Shown in pieces: positions 8,387 through 16,152 of a stretch of 64,000 bases of DNA. Position numbers and translations under genes: made by a program. Position 1 is the stretch's first letter; every line of letters starts with the position of its first letter. This DNA is from Pacificoceanicola onchidii. Lineage in GTDB: Bacteria > Pseudomonadota > Alphaproteobacteria > Rhodobacterales > Rhodobacteraceae. The DNA lies in assembly GCF_004804335.1 (NCBI RefSeq), contig NZ_SRXY01000005.1, positions 248,001 to 312,000 of the forward strand, written 5' to 3'. The notes beneath the pieces are model-generated. The model was not told the origin of the DNA, did no database searches, and saw only the letters and a program-made list of their open reading frames with translations.

Positions 8387-9271
8387 TCAGTCCGGCGCAG
8401 GCAGTGCTTTGACATAGGCCGCCACGGCGGCGCGGTCCTCGGCTGGCAGCTTGGCGAAATTGTCCACCACCGCAGCCATATGCCCGCCGACGCTGTCAAA
8501 ATCCGGTGTGAAGCCGCTTGCGAGGTAGTAGGCTACATCCTCGGCACCCCAGGTCAGCTTGTCCGGTGTCAGCGCCGGGATCATACCTTGCCCGGAGGGG
8601 TTCGGTGCGCCCGCCAGCCAGCGCGATGTATCGAGCCCGCCCAGCGGGTTGCGCGGCGTGTGGCATTCGCCGCAATGGGCCAGCGCTTCGACAAGATAGC
8701 GCCCGCGTTCGCCGCCCGCGGCGTCGGAGGCGGCCATCACGTAGTCATCCGAGAAGAACAGCAGTTTCCAGCCGCCGAGGCTGCGGCGGATGTTGAACGG
8801 AAACCCCACGTCATGCGCCTTGGACGGCGTGGCATCCGGCGGCAAGGTCTGCATGTAGGCCCAGAGGTCCGCAACGTCCTGGATCTCCATCTTGGAGTAA
8901 GAGCCATAGGGGAAGGCCGGGTAATAGTGCTGGCCGCGGGGCGAGGTGCCCTTGAGCACGGCATTCGCAAAGTCCTGCAAGCTCCAGCCGCCGATCCCGG
9001 CCTCTGTCGAAGGGGAGATGTTCGGGGCGTAGAACGTCCCGAAATCGCTGGCAAAAGCCTGACCACCGGACAGCAGTTGCTTGTCCTTGGAGTCCGGCGC
9101 ATGGTGGCAGGACGCGCAGCCTGCGGCGGTAAACACCGCCTCGCCGCGCGCCGCCTCGCCGGTCACGCCGTCCAGCCGGGAGGCCTCGACGGTGCCCGGC
9201 GCGGTCAGCAGCCAGCCAATCCCGCCGCCCGCCAGTGCGAGCAAGGCCAATCCGGTCAGAAGGCGTTTCAC
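8387..9271 (-). CDS. Diheme cytochrome c, membrane-anchored or exported
   Basis: A 294-residue c-type cytochrome with two haem-attachment motifs, CASCH at about residues 52-56 and CGECH near residue 180, each opening a cytochrome c domain. The N-terminus MKRLLTGLALLALAGGGIGW is a signal or anchor helix. I chose the GTG at 9269-9271, with GGAG upstream, because the longer ATG reading runs back through the cytochrome c' gene in another frame. The layout resembles two-domain electron-transfer cytochromes such as the cytochrome subunits of periplasmic dehydrogenases. It follows the cytochrome c' gene by five bases, so the two are probably co-transcribed. Confidence 0.88.
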   Translation of the reverse strand: MKRLLTGLALLALAGGGIGWLLTAPGTVEASRLDGVTGEAARGEAVFTAAGCASCHHAPDSKDKQLLSGGQAFASDFGTFYAPNISPSTEAGIGGWSLQDFANAVLKGTSPRGQHYYPAFPYGSYSKMEIQDVADLWAYMQTLPPDATPSKAHDVGFPFNIRRSLGGWKLLFFSDDYVMAASDAAGGERGRYLVEALAHCGECHTPRNPLGGLDTSRWLAGAPNPSGQGMIPALTPDKLTWGAEDVAYYLASGFTPDFDSVGGHMAAVVDNFAKLPAEDRAAVAAYVKALPAPD

Positions 9272-9276
9272 GGCGC

Positions 9277-9732
9277 TTACTCCGGCGTACGGTAGGTGTC
9301 GTGGCAGCCTTTGCAGGTGCCGCCGAGCATGCCAAGGGCCGGTCCGATGGCGTCCTTGCCGCTGCCAACGGTTTCCTTGGCCTTCATAGCGGCCTCGCCA
9401 AGCGCCGCCCATTTCGCGTTGAAGTCATCGAAGTTGTCCCAGATCCCCGGATCGGCGCGGGTGCCGTCGAGGCTCATGGCATCGGTGCCTTCGGGGAAGA
9501 GCGTTGCCTGATGGACCATGGCCACCCCGGCCACGGAATCGGCAGCGGCCTGGGCCACAGCGGCGTCATATTCGATAGCGCCCTTGGCCATGCCACCCAG
9601 CACGCCGAGGTTCAGCGCAAGAATGCGGAACTGGCCCTGGCGGGCTTTGAGATGGGCGTTGGTGTCCTGGGCTATGGCGGCTGTCCCGCCGAGTGTTGAT
9701 AGCAAGGCAATAAGGGCAATGGATCGTTTCAT
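9277..9732 (-). CDS. Cytochrome c' (class II, four-helix bundle)
   Basis: A 151-residue periplasmic haem protein. The signal peptide is MKRSIALIALLSTLGGTAAIAQ. The single haem motif CKGCH is at the extreme C-terminus (GGTCKGCHDTYR), as in cytochrome c', and the preceding sequence is all-helical. Family members bind NO or CO at a five-coordinate haem and are linked to nitrosative stress or denitrification. The ATG at 9730-9732, after GGAGAGGA, is the start. It forms a two-gene unit with the diheme cytochrome downstream. It lies just downstream of the nine-gene accessory block, separated by 100 bases with no strong terminator visible. Confidence 0.88.
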   Translation of the reverse strand: MKRSIALIALLSTLGGTAAIAQDTNAHLKARQGQFRILALNLGVLGGMAKGAIEYDAAVAQAAADSVAGVAMVHQATLFPEGTDAMSLDGTRADPGIWDNFDDFNAKWAALGEAAMKAKETVGSGKDAIGPALGMLGGTCKGCHDTYRTPE

Positions 9733-9832
9733 GGCGGCGTCCTCTCCGGTGGCTGGCCTACAATTCATTCAGCGTAGCGCCAAAACCTGCCTCTGTCCAA
9801 GACAGGAATACCTGCCTTTTGTATTGTTGTGC

Positions 9833-10162
9833 TTACTCAGGGTCTTGCAGAACGGAAATGGCTGCGGTGACATCCGCGTCCGGGGCCAGATCCTGCCCGT
9901 TGCGCCACAGGCTGACCTCCAGTTCGGTTTCGAAATGTGCTGGCAGATCGAGGATCCAGCCGAAACTGTCATGCGTTTCGGAAAGCAGGGCGGGGCCGAA
10001 ATCCACGGTTCCCTGAGCGCCCGGGCCGGCGAAACTCACGGCAATGGCGGCCTCTGGCGGCATGTAATGCGCGGTTATCGTGATGGAACAGCGCCCCGCC
10101 GTGGCCGGGCCGCCAAGCAGGATGGACTTGAACCAGTCGGGGGGGGATGCTGCGGTTGTCAT
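9833..10162 (-). CDS. Small uncharacterised protein, last gene of the accessory operon
   Basis: A 109-residue protein starting MTTAASPPDWFKSILLGG. I do not recognise the family. Alternating hydrophobic residues (CSITITAHYMPPEAAIAVSFAG, then ELEVSLWRNG) suggest a beta-sandwich. It has no Cys-rich motif, no signal peptide and no membrane segment. It begins seven bases after the stop of the putative peptidase, so co-transcription is very likely. A longer upstream start would overlap the peptidase gene heavily and is rejected. It could be a small accessory or chaperone-like partner of the larger products; that is inference. Confidence 0.6.
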   Translation of the reverse strand: MTTAASPPDWFKSILLGGPATAGRCSITITAHYMPPEAAIAVSFAGPGAQGTVDFGPALLSETHDSFGWILDLPAHFETELEVSLWRNGQDLAPDADVTAAISVLQDPE

Positions 10163-10169
10163 GGGACCC

Positions 10170-11570
10170 TCACCAATGCTTGTGGCAATGCGTGCCGCTG
10201 CCCCAGATCGGATCGGAGGCAAAGGCCGCATCAAGCGCCAACTCAATGGCTTGGCTGAAACTGCCATAGGTTTGCGGTTCGCGAAAGGCAGCAAGCGTGG
10301 CCCCGGCAATCAGCAGCGCAGGCCGTCCGAACCCCGCCAGCGGATGCCCGGCGGCAAGGCGGTCCGCGATCTGTGCTGCGGCGGTGTCGTGATGGTCGGT
10401 CCAGGACAGAAGCTCGGCGATTGCCCGCCCGCCGAGCGCATCGAAGCGGGTGGCGGCGACGAACGCACCCACGCTGCGCGCCATGTCCATCATGTCCTGC
10501 AAGGGGTTGGTTTCATCAAGGCTCTGCTGCACCGGGTTGAAGTCGAGTTCGGTGTAGAGCGATCCGCGTATATGGACCTCCGTTACCCCCTGCGCTGCAA
10601 CCGCTGCGATCTCATTCAGCAAGGTGATATGCCGGGCCTTGGCTGCATCGCTCAGTCCCGGCATGACAGACAGCGCGCCTTGCGCCAGTCCGATGCGCAG
10701 GATGTCTGTCGGATGGGTGTCGAGCATACGCGTCTTGTCAAAGACCGTGCTGGTTCGCAGTGCCGGGATCGACAGGCCGTGCCCCGGCATGTCCGGGAGC
10801 AGGGCGGCCATGAGCGTACAGAAACCAAGGCAATAAGACGGCCCGAGGAACAGCGTGCCGAAGACGTCTGCGGCCGCCTCGTTCATCCAGTAGGACCAGA
10901 GCAACCCGTGCCGCTGGCCTGCATCGCGCTTGGCCGGATCGGAGGAGAGCGGGGTTTTGCTCAACGCCGCGAAACCCTTGGTCTGCATCTCGTCGATCAG
11001 GCCGGGGACCGCGTGGATCACGTCATGCCCGCCGGTCTCATGCGCCAGCGTGCCCCAGAGCACCGGATGTTGCCGGTAAGCCGAGGGCAGGCTGACCACG
11101 GCGGTGCGATTGGCGATGAGCATGCCGACGCTGTCGGCGGTCAGCGTGAAGGGGCCAAGCTGTGCATAAGGGCGAAACTCCACCAAAGGCGGGGTTTTCT
11201 CGATCAGCGCCAGATCGTCGTGGGCGCGGGTCAGGGCGGTTTGAAACGTTCGAAAGACGTCGCCGGTGACCGCCAGAAAGCGCCGCACGTCGCCAGCGAC
11301 AGGACCTTCCGGGTCCAGCTGCGCCACGGAGCTGATCAGGGACCGACCCTGACCGACAAAGGGTTTGGTGGTCAGCTTGTCTACATGCGTGTCCAGCTGG
11401 CGCAGGTACTTGTGATAGGCGCTTGGAAGATGGGGTGCGCCTTTGGCCAGCGCCGCGCGCACGGTCTGCGATGTCATTTCCAGAACCGCCGGTGGGCCAT
11501 CGGCCAGCGGAGAGTCCGCGGCGACGGCGCGGGCGAGGGCGGGGAAGGTGTCTGCGGTCAGATCCGGCAT
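10170..11570 (-). CDS. Putative zinc metallopeptidase with HETGGH motif
   Basis: A 466-residue protein. At about residues 177-182 it carries LAHETGGHDVIH, and 48 residues later WMNEAAADVFGTLF (Glu about 231, Asp about 235). HExxGH followed after roughly 50 residues by a Glu in an E-x3-D setting recalls the M49 dipeptidyl-peptidase III zinc site, while NEAAADVFGTL also echoes the third-ligand helix of thermolysin-type enzymes. The overall sequence matches neither family by eye, so this is probably a divergent gluzincin-like enzyme. There is no signal peptide. I start it at the ATG of 11568-11570; an upstream ATG at 11657 would overlap the preceding gene. Position suggests a processing role for the operon's giants, which is inference. 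Confidence 0.6.
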   Translation of the reverse strand: MPDLTADTFPALARAVAADSPLADGPPAVLEMTSQTVRAALAKGAPHLPSAYHKYLRQLDTHVDKLTTKPFVGQGRSLISSVAQLDPEGPVAGDVRRFLAVTGDVFRTFQTALTRAHDDLALIEKTPPLVEFRPYAQLGPFTLTADSVGMLIANRTAVVSLPSAYRQHPVLWGTLAHETGGHDVIHAVPGLIDEMQTKGFAALSKTPLSSDPAKRDAGQRHGLLWSYWMNEAAADVFGTLFLGPSYCLGFCTLMAALLPDMPGHGLSIPALRTSTVFDKTRMLDTHPTDILRIGLAQGALSVMPGLSDAAKARHITLLNEIAAVAAQGVTEVHIRGSLYTELDFNPVQQSLDETNPLQDMMDMARSVGAFVAATRFDALGGRAIAELLSWTDHHDTAAAQIADRLAAGHPLAGFGRPALLIAGATLAAFREPQTYGSFSQAIELALDAAFASDPIWGSGTHCHKHW

Positions 11571-11589
11571 GGCAATGCGCGCGGTAAAC

Positions 11590-11614
11590 GGCGGCGGGGA
11601 CAGGCCCCGCCGCC
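11590..11614. other. Perfect 10-bp GC hairpin inside the accessory operon
   Basis: GGCGGCGGGG at 11590-11599 pairs perfectly with CCCCGCCGCC at 11605-11614 around a five-base loop. It occupies the 52-base gap between the CARDB-like protein gene and the peptidase gene. There is no U-run, so it is not a standard terminator. It could stabilise the upstream transcript's 3' end or lower expression of the peptidase gene. Confidence 0.75.
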
Positions 11615-11622
11615 ATAGTCCG

Positions 11623-12531
11623 TCAGGAGCCCGACGTGGACTTGATGCCCACGTCAAAGCTCGCCAGTTCCACGGTCTGGTTCAACCCGCCCGGTCCGGG
11701 CACTTCCGCCGTGGCCGAAAGGCTGAAGCTGAGCGGATGCCCCCCGGTGTCCGGCAAGGACAGGTAGGTCACCGTCACCTTGGACTGGAAACCGGGGCTG
11801 ACCTTGGCGGAGGTCGAATAGACGCCGCCGGTGGACAGGGTTCGGTTGCCCATGGAGATCACCGTGGAGTTCACATCCTTGCTGTCAAGGATGAAGGAGA
11901 CCTGCGCATCCTTGGCGAACTGCGTGCTGGTGATCGTGAAGGTCACCAACTGCTCATCCTTGTTCTGCAGATCAATCACCCCGGTCCAGGCGTAGGTCTC
12001 CGATGGCACCGGTTTGGGCGGGGCCTTGTAAAAGTGGTAGGCCATGGTGGTCTGCGAAGAAATCCACTTGTCAAACCCGTCCTGCCCATTGAGCCAATGC
12101 GGCATGTCCGGCACCGGGTGCGACCCGTCGGAGATCACGGCGATCACGCACCAGGGCGCTTTTTCCACGTCGGGCCAGATGAAGGGGGCGGGTGTCACAC
12201 CGACCTCTCCGGGGCCAGCGCCGATGGCCTGCTGGGTTTGTTTGTCCTCGGTCAGGAGACGTTGCCAGAAACTCGGGCTGGTCAGATTGTCGAGGGTCGA
12301 CAGGTAGACAGAGACATTGCCAAAGGCAAAGTCCTCGGAGGCATTCATGGCCCGGACATAGACGTTGTTGTCCTTGTCATAGGCAATTGCCGCCGAGACG
12401 TTGTGATCATAGTTATGCGAATAGCCGGGCTGAGGCTTGTCGCCGCCAAGGATGATGTCGGGCGAGGACGAGGCGTCCGCGTCGTCCAGGGAATGGCGCA
12501 GGACCAGCCAGGGTGCGGTGTGTTGTGTCAT
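11623..12531 (-). CDS. CARDB-like beta-sandwich protein, paralogue of the next gene
   Basis: A 302-residue protein. The first half has SPDIILGGDK, a YDHN stretch, NNVYVRAMNASE, and APWCVIAVISDGSHPVPD, the strand pattern of a CARDB/Ig-like domain found in many bacterial surface and secreted proteins. The second half is another beta-rich domain (VTFTITSTQFAKDAQVSFIL, KVTVTYLSLPDTGG). The first half aligns with the start of the neighbouring 387-residue protein (SPDII, YVRA-N, C-IAVV), so the two arose by duplication. There is no signal peptide or catalytic motif. It lies 23 bases after its paralogue and 52 bases before the peptidase gene. Function unknown; structural or adhesive is a guess. Confidence 0.6.
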   Translation of the reverse strand: MTQHTAPWLVLRHSLDDADASSSPDIILGGDKPQPGYSHNYDHNVSAAIAYDKDNNVYVRAMNASEDFAFGNVSVYLSTLDNLTSPSFWQRLLTEDKQTQQAIGAGPGEVGVTPAPFIWPDVEKAPWCVIAVISDGSHPVPDMPHWLNGQDGFDKWISSQTTMAYHFYKAPPKPVPSETYAWTGVIDLQNKDEQLVTFTITSTQFAKDAQVSFILDSKDVNSTVISMGNRTLSTGGVYSTSAKVSPGFQSKVTVTYLSLPDTGGHPLSFSLSATAEVPGPGGLNQTVELASFDVGIKSTSGS

Positions 12532-12554
12532 GAGTTTTACTCCGCTTCAAAAGT

Positions 12555-13718
12555 TCAGGACGCCAGGATCGGCAGGGTGGTGTCCGAGCCGATCACCGAG
12601 ATGAAGTCGATCGGCTGCCGTCCGCCGCCACCGCCGAAATCGCCCAGCATGTTGTTGAGCCCCGCGCGACCCTGGATCAGCTTGCCGCTGTCGGGACACT
12701 GGAAGAGGGCATCTTCGGCAAAGGCGCTCCTGACGCTCGCCTCGAACAGCGCTTCGCGGTCCAGTCCCATGGACATGAGCGTGTTGGAATGCGCCGCAGC
12801 GTTGGTCACCGGAACAGAGCCGCTGACCGCCTGTTTGAAGCCTGGCGGTACTGCCTTGCCTTTGAAATCGGTGCGGTAGCTGATGCGGGCGATGTCCCCT
12901 TTCTTGAGGTTGGCGCGTGCGCCGATCTGGAAGGTCGGGTTGATCGTGGGATCCTTGTAGCCGGGCTTGACCGGCACGGTGGTCCAGCCCTGCGAGATGA
13001 ACTCTCCGCTGACCGACGCCGTGGTCGAGGTGAAGGTACAGGCGGCCCCCACAGGCACGTTTTCGGCCGTCATGGTGAAGGTCACGGTGGCATCGCTGAT
13101 CATCGGACCGACCTCGGTGGAGCCTTCGATGACCGTAGAGGTCATGGGCGCGATGTTGACGTTATGCCAGCCGATGTTGCCGTTCTCGAAAATCCAGGTG
13201 GCAAAGGCGCTGGTGGAGTTGGTCACATTGGGCGGGAAGGAGGCCTGCAGGCTGTCGAAGTCCTCGGTCACAACCGCAATCAGGCAATGGTGCTCGGTGC
13301 TTGTGGGCTTCCACTGGTAAGCATTGGTCGCCACCACCTGTCCGGGCGCAGCGGTGATTTCCTGATAGACCTGATCCTGATCACCGGAGGGCAGGGGATT
13401 GGTGTAATGTATGAGATTGCTCTGCGCGTACCACGAATGCGGAAACAGAAAGAGGCTCTGCGGCGCCTGAAACAGAAAGGCCTTCTTGGTCAGCTGGCTC
13501 TTTGTCAGGTTCTTGGCCCGCACATAGAGGAAGTTTGACTGCCCTTGTGCGAGCGTGCTGTTGTAGACCTTGTCATAGTTCTGCACCAGTTCCTTGGGGT
13601 CGATCCCGACGGTGCCAGCCGGGATAATATCCGGGCTTTGTGTCCATGTCCCGCTGCGGGGAATGTTGCCGGTATCGCCTATGGCGTTCCGGACCAGAAA
13701 TCCTGAGAATTGTGACAT
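12555..13718 (-). CDS. CARDB-like beta-sandwich protein with C-terminal helical tail
   Basis: A 387-residue protein starting MSQFSGFLVRNAIGDTGN, with a good AGGGAG site before the ATG at 13716-13718. Residues 1-150 carry SPDIIPAG, NFLYVRAKNLTKS and EHHCLIAVVTEDFD, matching the first domain of the downstream paralogue. Residues 150-300 form a second beta domain (VTFTMTAENVPVGAACTFTS). The final 80 residues are partly helical (MGLDREALFEASVRSAFAED), then a Gly-rich link (GGGGGR) and a hydrophobic end. No signal peptide, membrane helix or enzyme motif is visible. It lies 46 bases after the kelch-type gene. Family not recognised beyond the CARDB-like fold. Confidence 0.6.
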   Translation of the reverse strand: MSQFSGFLVRNAIGDTGNIPRSGTWTQSPDIIPAGTVGIDPKELVQNYDKVYNSTLAQGQSNFLYVRAKNLTKSQLTKKAFLFQAPQSLFLFPHSWYAQSNLIHYTNPLPSGDQDQVYQEITAAPGQVVATNAYQWKPTSTEHHCLIAVVTEDFDSLQASFPPNVTNSTSAFATWIFENGNIGWHNVNIAPMTSTVIEGSTEVGPMISDATVTFTMTAENVPVGAACTFTSTTASVSGEFISQGWTTVPVKPGYKDPTINPTFQIGARANLKKGDIARISYRTDFKGKAVPPGFKQAVSGSVPVTNAAAHSNTLMSMGLDREALFEASVRSAFAEDALFQCPDSGKLIQGRAGLNNMLGDFGGGGGRQPIDFISVIGSDTTLPILAS

Positions 13719-13764
13719 ATGGTTATCTCCCTGTGTTATATCCTGTTTTCGCTTGTCGCCCGGG

Positions 13765-16152
13765 TCAGGGCAGGTAGGTCCAGACGCTGCTGAGCGGGAG
13801 GCCCCGCGCGCTGACGCCGCCCACCATCCAGACCGTGCCATTGGCCACGGTCACGCCGGGCCGCACCACGTCCCAGCCGCTCGCCCCGATGGGGGAGCGC
13901 CAGTGCCCGTCCGCATAGGCATGAATGTCGCGCAGCGCGTTGCCGTTTGCATCGGTGCCGCCAAAGAGCAGAAGCGTGTGGCCGTCGGGGCTGGCGAGGA
14001 TGCCGTTCTTGCGCCCGAAGATGCTGGCATTGGATCCGAAACCCCCGGTAGAGACCTCCTGCCAAGTCTTGCCATCCGAGGAGGTCCACAGATCACCGGC
14101 GGCCTCGTCCGCTGCGGTATGCCCGCCAAAGAGCCAGAGCGCCCCGTTGCAGACCGTCAGGGCAAAATCAGACCGCGGAGACCATTGCGCGATGCCTTCC
14201 TGCGTCCAATGCGTGCCGTCATCCGAGCTCCAGATCTCATTCAGAGGCTGGTAGTTGATGTCATAACCGCCGATCACCCAAAGCTTGCCGCCAAAGGAGA
14301 CACAGCCAAATCGCGCGCGCGGGCTCCATTCGGCGGAATGGCTCATGTTGTGCCAATCCTGCCCGTTGTCGCTGGCCCAGACATCGTTCATGGCGGTGCC
14401 GCCATTGTCCGTGCCGCCCATGACAAACATCGCCGTCGCATGCGCCGCGCCGCCCGCGTGATCGCGCTGGGGGAAGGCGGCCACGCCGACCTGGGTCCAG
14501 TCCATGCCGTTGGGGCTGGAGAGAAGCGCGTTGTTGTCCGTGCCGGAGGCGAGCCAGAACGCGCCCTTGTCCTGCTTCATCAGAACCGGCGCGCCGGTGG
14601 CCTTCACCACGGGGGCATCCTGCCGGTAGAACCCCTGCGGCAGGAACATCAGGTCAATGGATTTGGTCAGTTGCCCGGCGGTGCCGTATTGCCCCTTGGC
14701 GATGAGCGTGTATTTCGCAGCCCCCCGGGGATAGACCGTGTGGCTTCCCTTGGCGAAGTCCTTGGGGTCCAGCACGTAAGGCTGTTCGTTCAAGCTGTTG
14801 GTGATCTCGCAATAGAGCGCATTTTGCGTGGTCCAGTTCAACGCCACCGGGGAGCCCGCCACGGGAGCATCGTATTTGGCATCAAAGGTCAGCGCCACAT
14901 CGGGCACATCCGCCGTCCAGCTTTGGGTGAAGGCGGGCTGCGCGTCAGAGACTGTGCGGTAGGCATTGAGGGTAAACCGTGTGGTGGTGCTCACATCGAC
15001 GGAATAGCTGCCGGAGGTGTCGATATCTCCGGTGGTGGTGGAGAGCACCGTTTTCTTGAACGTCGGCTGGCCCTGCGTGATCCCGGTATAGGCGTCATAG
15101 ACCAGATCAACCCGGTCGACGCTGAAAGTCTGCCAGTTCAGCTTGACCGGCTGGCCGAGCGTCTCCACCCGCGATGGGCTGCCGTCAAAGAAGATGATCG
15201 AGGGCTGCGGCTCTGCCACCCAGAGATCGACGGTGATGTAGCCATCGTCATAGCCGGGAAAGCCGCTGTATTGCAGGTAGGCCTGTGTCGGGGCGGCGGG
15301 CACGGCAGTGGAAAGATCCGCGATCTTGAACAGCACATTGGCCCCGGTGCCATCGCCGAGAACCTGCGGGTTCTCCGGCGTCGGCTGCAAGGTCCATTCG
15401 GGCGTGCTACCCGCGCCGCCGGGATCCGGGTTCTTTGCGGTCCAGGCATGGACCAGCTTTCCGTCCCGAAAGACCTGATCGACGGAGACATCAATCGACC
15501 ACGCCGAATGCGGATCGCTGGTGGTTGGCCCGTCGGTGGTGAGCGCCCCGGCCTCTGCGCCATAGACAAAGGACAACAGCACGGTGGGCGTGCCCTTGGT
15601 CCAGCCTTCGGTCACAAGCGGCTTGCCGGGGGTCTTGTTCTTGAGGTTGAGCGACAGGATGTTCTGAATGGCCTTTTGCCCCGATGGGGTGCGGTAGACC
15701 TTTGCCACCGGCAGCAGAGCCGCGCTCATGTATTGGCTCAGATCCTTGGCCCCTTCGGGGTAGTGCAAAAGGAAAACCTTGGCGCTGGGCGCTTCGCTGG
15801 CGGCATGGACCGTGATCTGACCAGAGGTCACGGCGCTGACGCTTGAGGTGATGCCGCTGAGCAGAATCGTGATCGGCGCACCTTGCGACAGGCTCAGGGG
15901 GGCATCCGGCGTCAGCGTCAGGTAAGGCCCGCCCGCCTGCGGGGATTTCCAGCCCGAGGAGGTAACCGAAAACTTCGCCGTGCTGCCAATGGGGAAGATC
16001 GACGTAGGGAACTGAATACGCACAGAGGGCACGGAGACCGCCGTGCTGCTGTCGCTGGTGATGGTCAGCGTATAGGCGTCGAGCTCGGGTTTGCCGATGT
16101 AGACATCGGGTTTGCCGGTCTTGTCATTGAGGAATGTGACGCTGATCGTCAT
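13765..16152 (-). CDS. Large Ig-like plus kelch-propeller protein
   Basis: A 795-residue protein in three parts. Residues 1 to about 320 are beta-rich and unrecognised. Two Ig-like units follow at about 325-520, each with an LNW-T core (VKLNWQTFSVDRVDLVYD and VALNWTTQNALYCEI). The C-terminal 270 residues are kelch-type repeats: NDVWASDNGQDWH, SPRARFGCVSFGGKLWVIGG, NEIWSSDDGTHW, GALWLFGGH, GDLWTSSDGKTW, TVWMVGG. Kelch propellers bind proteins or sugars. There is no signal peptide. Its start overlaps the upstream stop by four bases (ATGA) with GAGGAGG before it, so it is translationally coupled to the 1475-residue gene. A recognition role is inferred from the fold. Confidence 0.75.
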   Translation of the reverse strand: MTISVTFLNDKTGKPDVYIGKPELDAYTLTITSDSSTAVSVPSVRIQFPTSIFPIGSTAKFSVTSSGWKSPQAGGPYLTLTPDAPLSLSQGAPITILLSGITSSVSAVTSGQITVHAASEAPSAKVFLLHYPEGAKDLSQYMSAALLPVAKVYRTPSGQKAIQNILSLNLKNKTPGKPLVTEGWTKGTPTVLLSFVYGAEAGALTTDGPTTSDPHSAWSIDVSVDQVFRDGKLVHAWTAKNPDPGGAGSTPEWTLQPTPENPQVLGDGTGANVLFKIADLSTAVPAAPTQAYLQYSGFPGYDDGYITVDLWVAEPQPSIIFFDGSPSRVETLGQPVKLNWQTFSVDRVDLVYDAYTGITQGQPTFKKTVLSTTTGDIDTSGSYSVDVSTTTRFTLNAYRTVSDAQPAFTQSWTADVPDVALTFDAKYDAPVAGSPVALNWTTQNALYCEITNSLNEQPYVLDPKDFAKGSHTVYPRGAAKYTLIAKGQYGTAGQLTKSIDLMFLPQGFYRQDAPVVKATGAPVLMKQDKGAFWLASGTDNNALLSSPNGMDWTQVGVAAFPQRDHAGGAAHATAMFVMGGTDNGGTAMNDVWASDNGQDWHNMSHSAEWSPRARFGCVSFGGKLWVIGGYDINYQPLNEIWSSDDGTHWTQEGIAQWSPRSDFALTVCNGALWLFGGHTAADEAAGDLWTSSDGKTWQEVSTGGFGSNASIFGRKNGILASPDGHTLLLFGGTDANGNALRDIHAYADGHWRSPIGASGWDVVRPGVTVANGTVWMVGGVSARGLPLSSVWTYLP

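Noticed and set aside
10080-11618. 512-codon plus-strand open frame opposite the putative peptidase
   Set aside because: The opposite strand carries the HETGGH motif and fits the operon.
13594-15846. 750-codon plus-strand open frame opposite the kelch-type gene
   Set aside because: Antisense shadow with low-information composition, while the minus strand shows clear kelch repeats.
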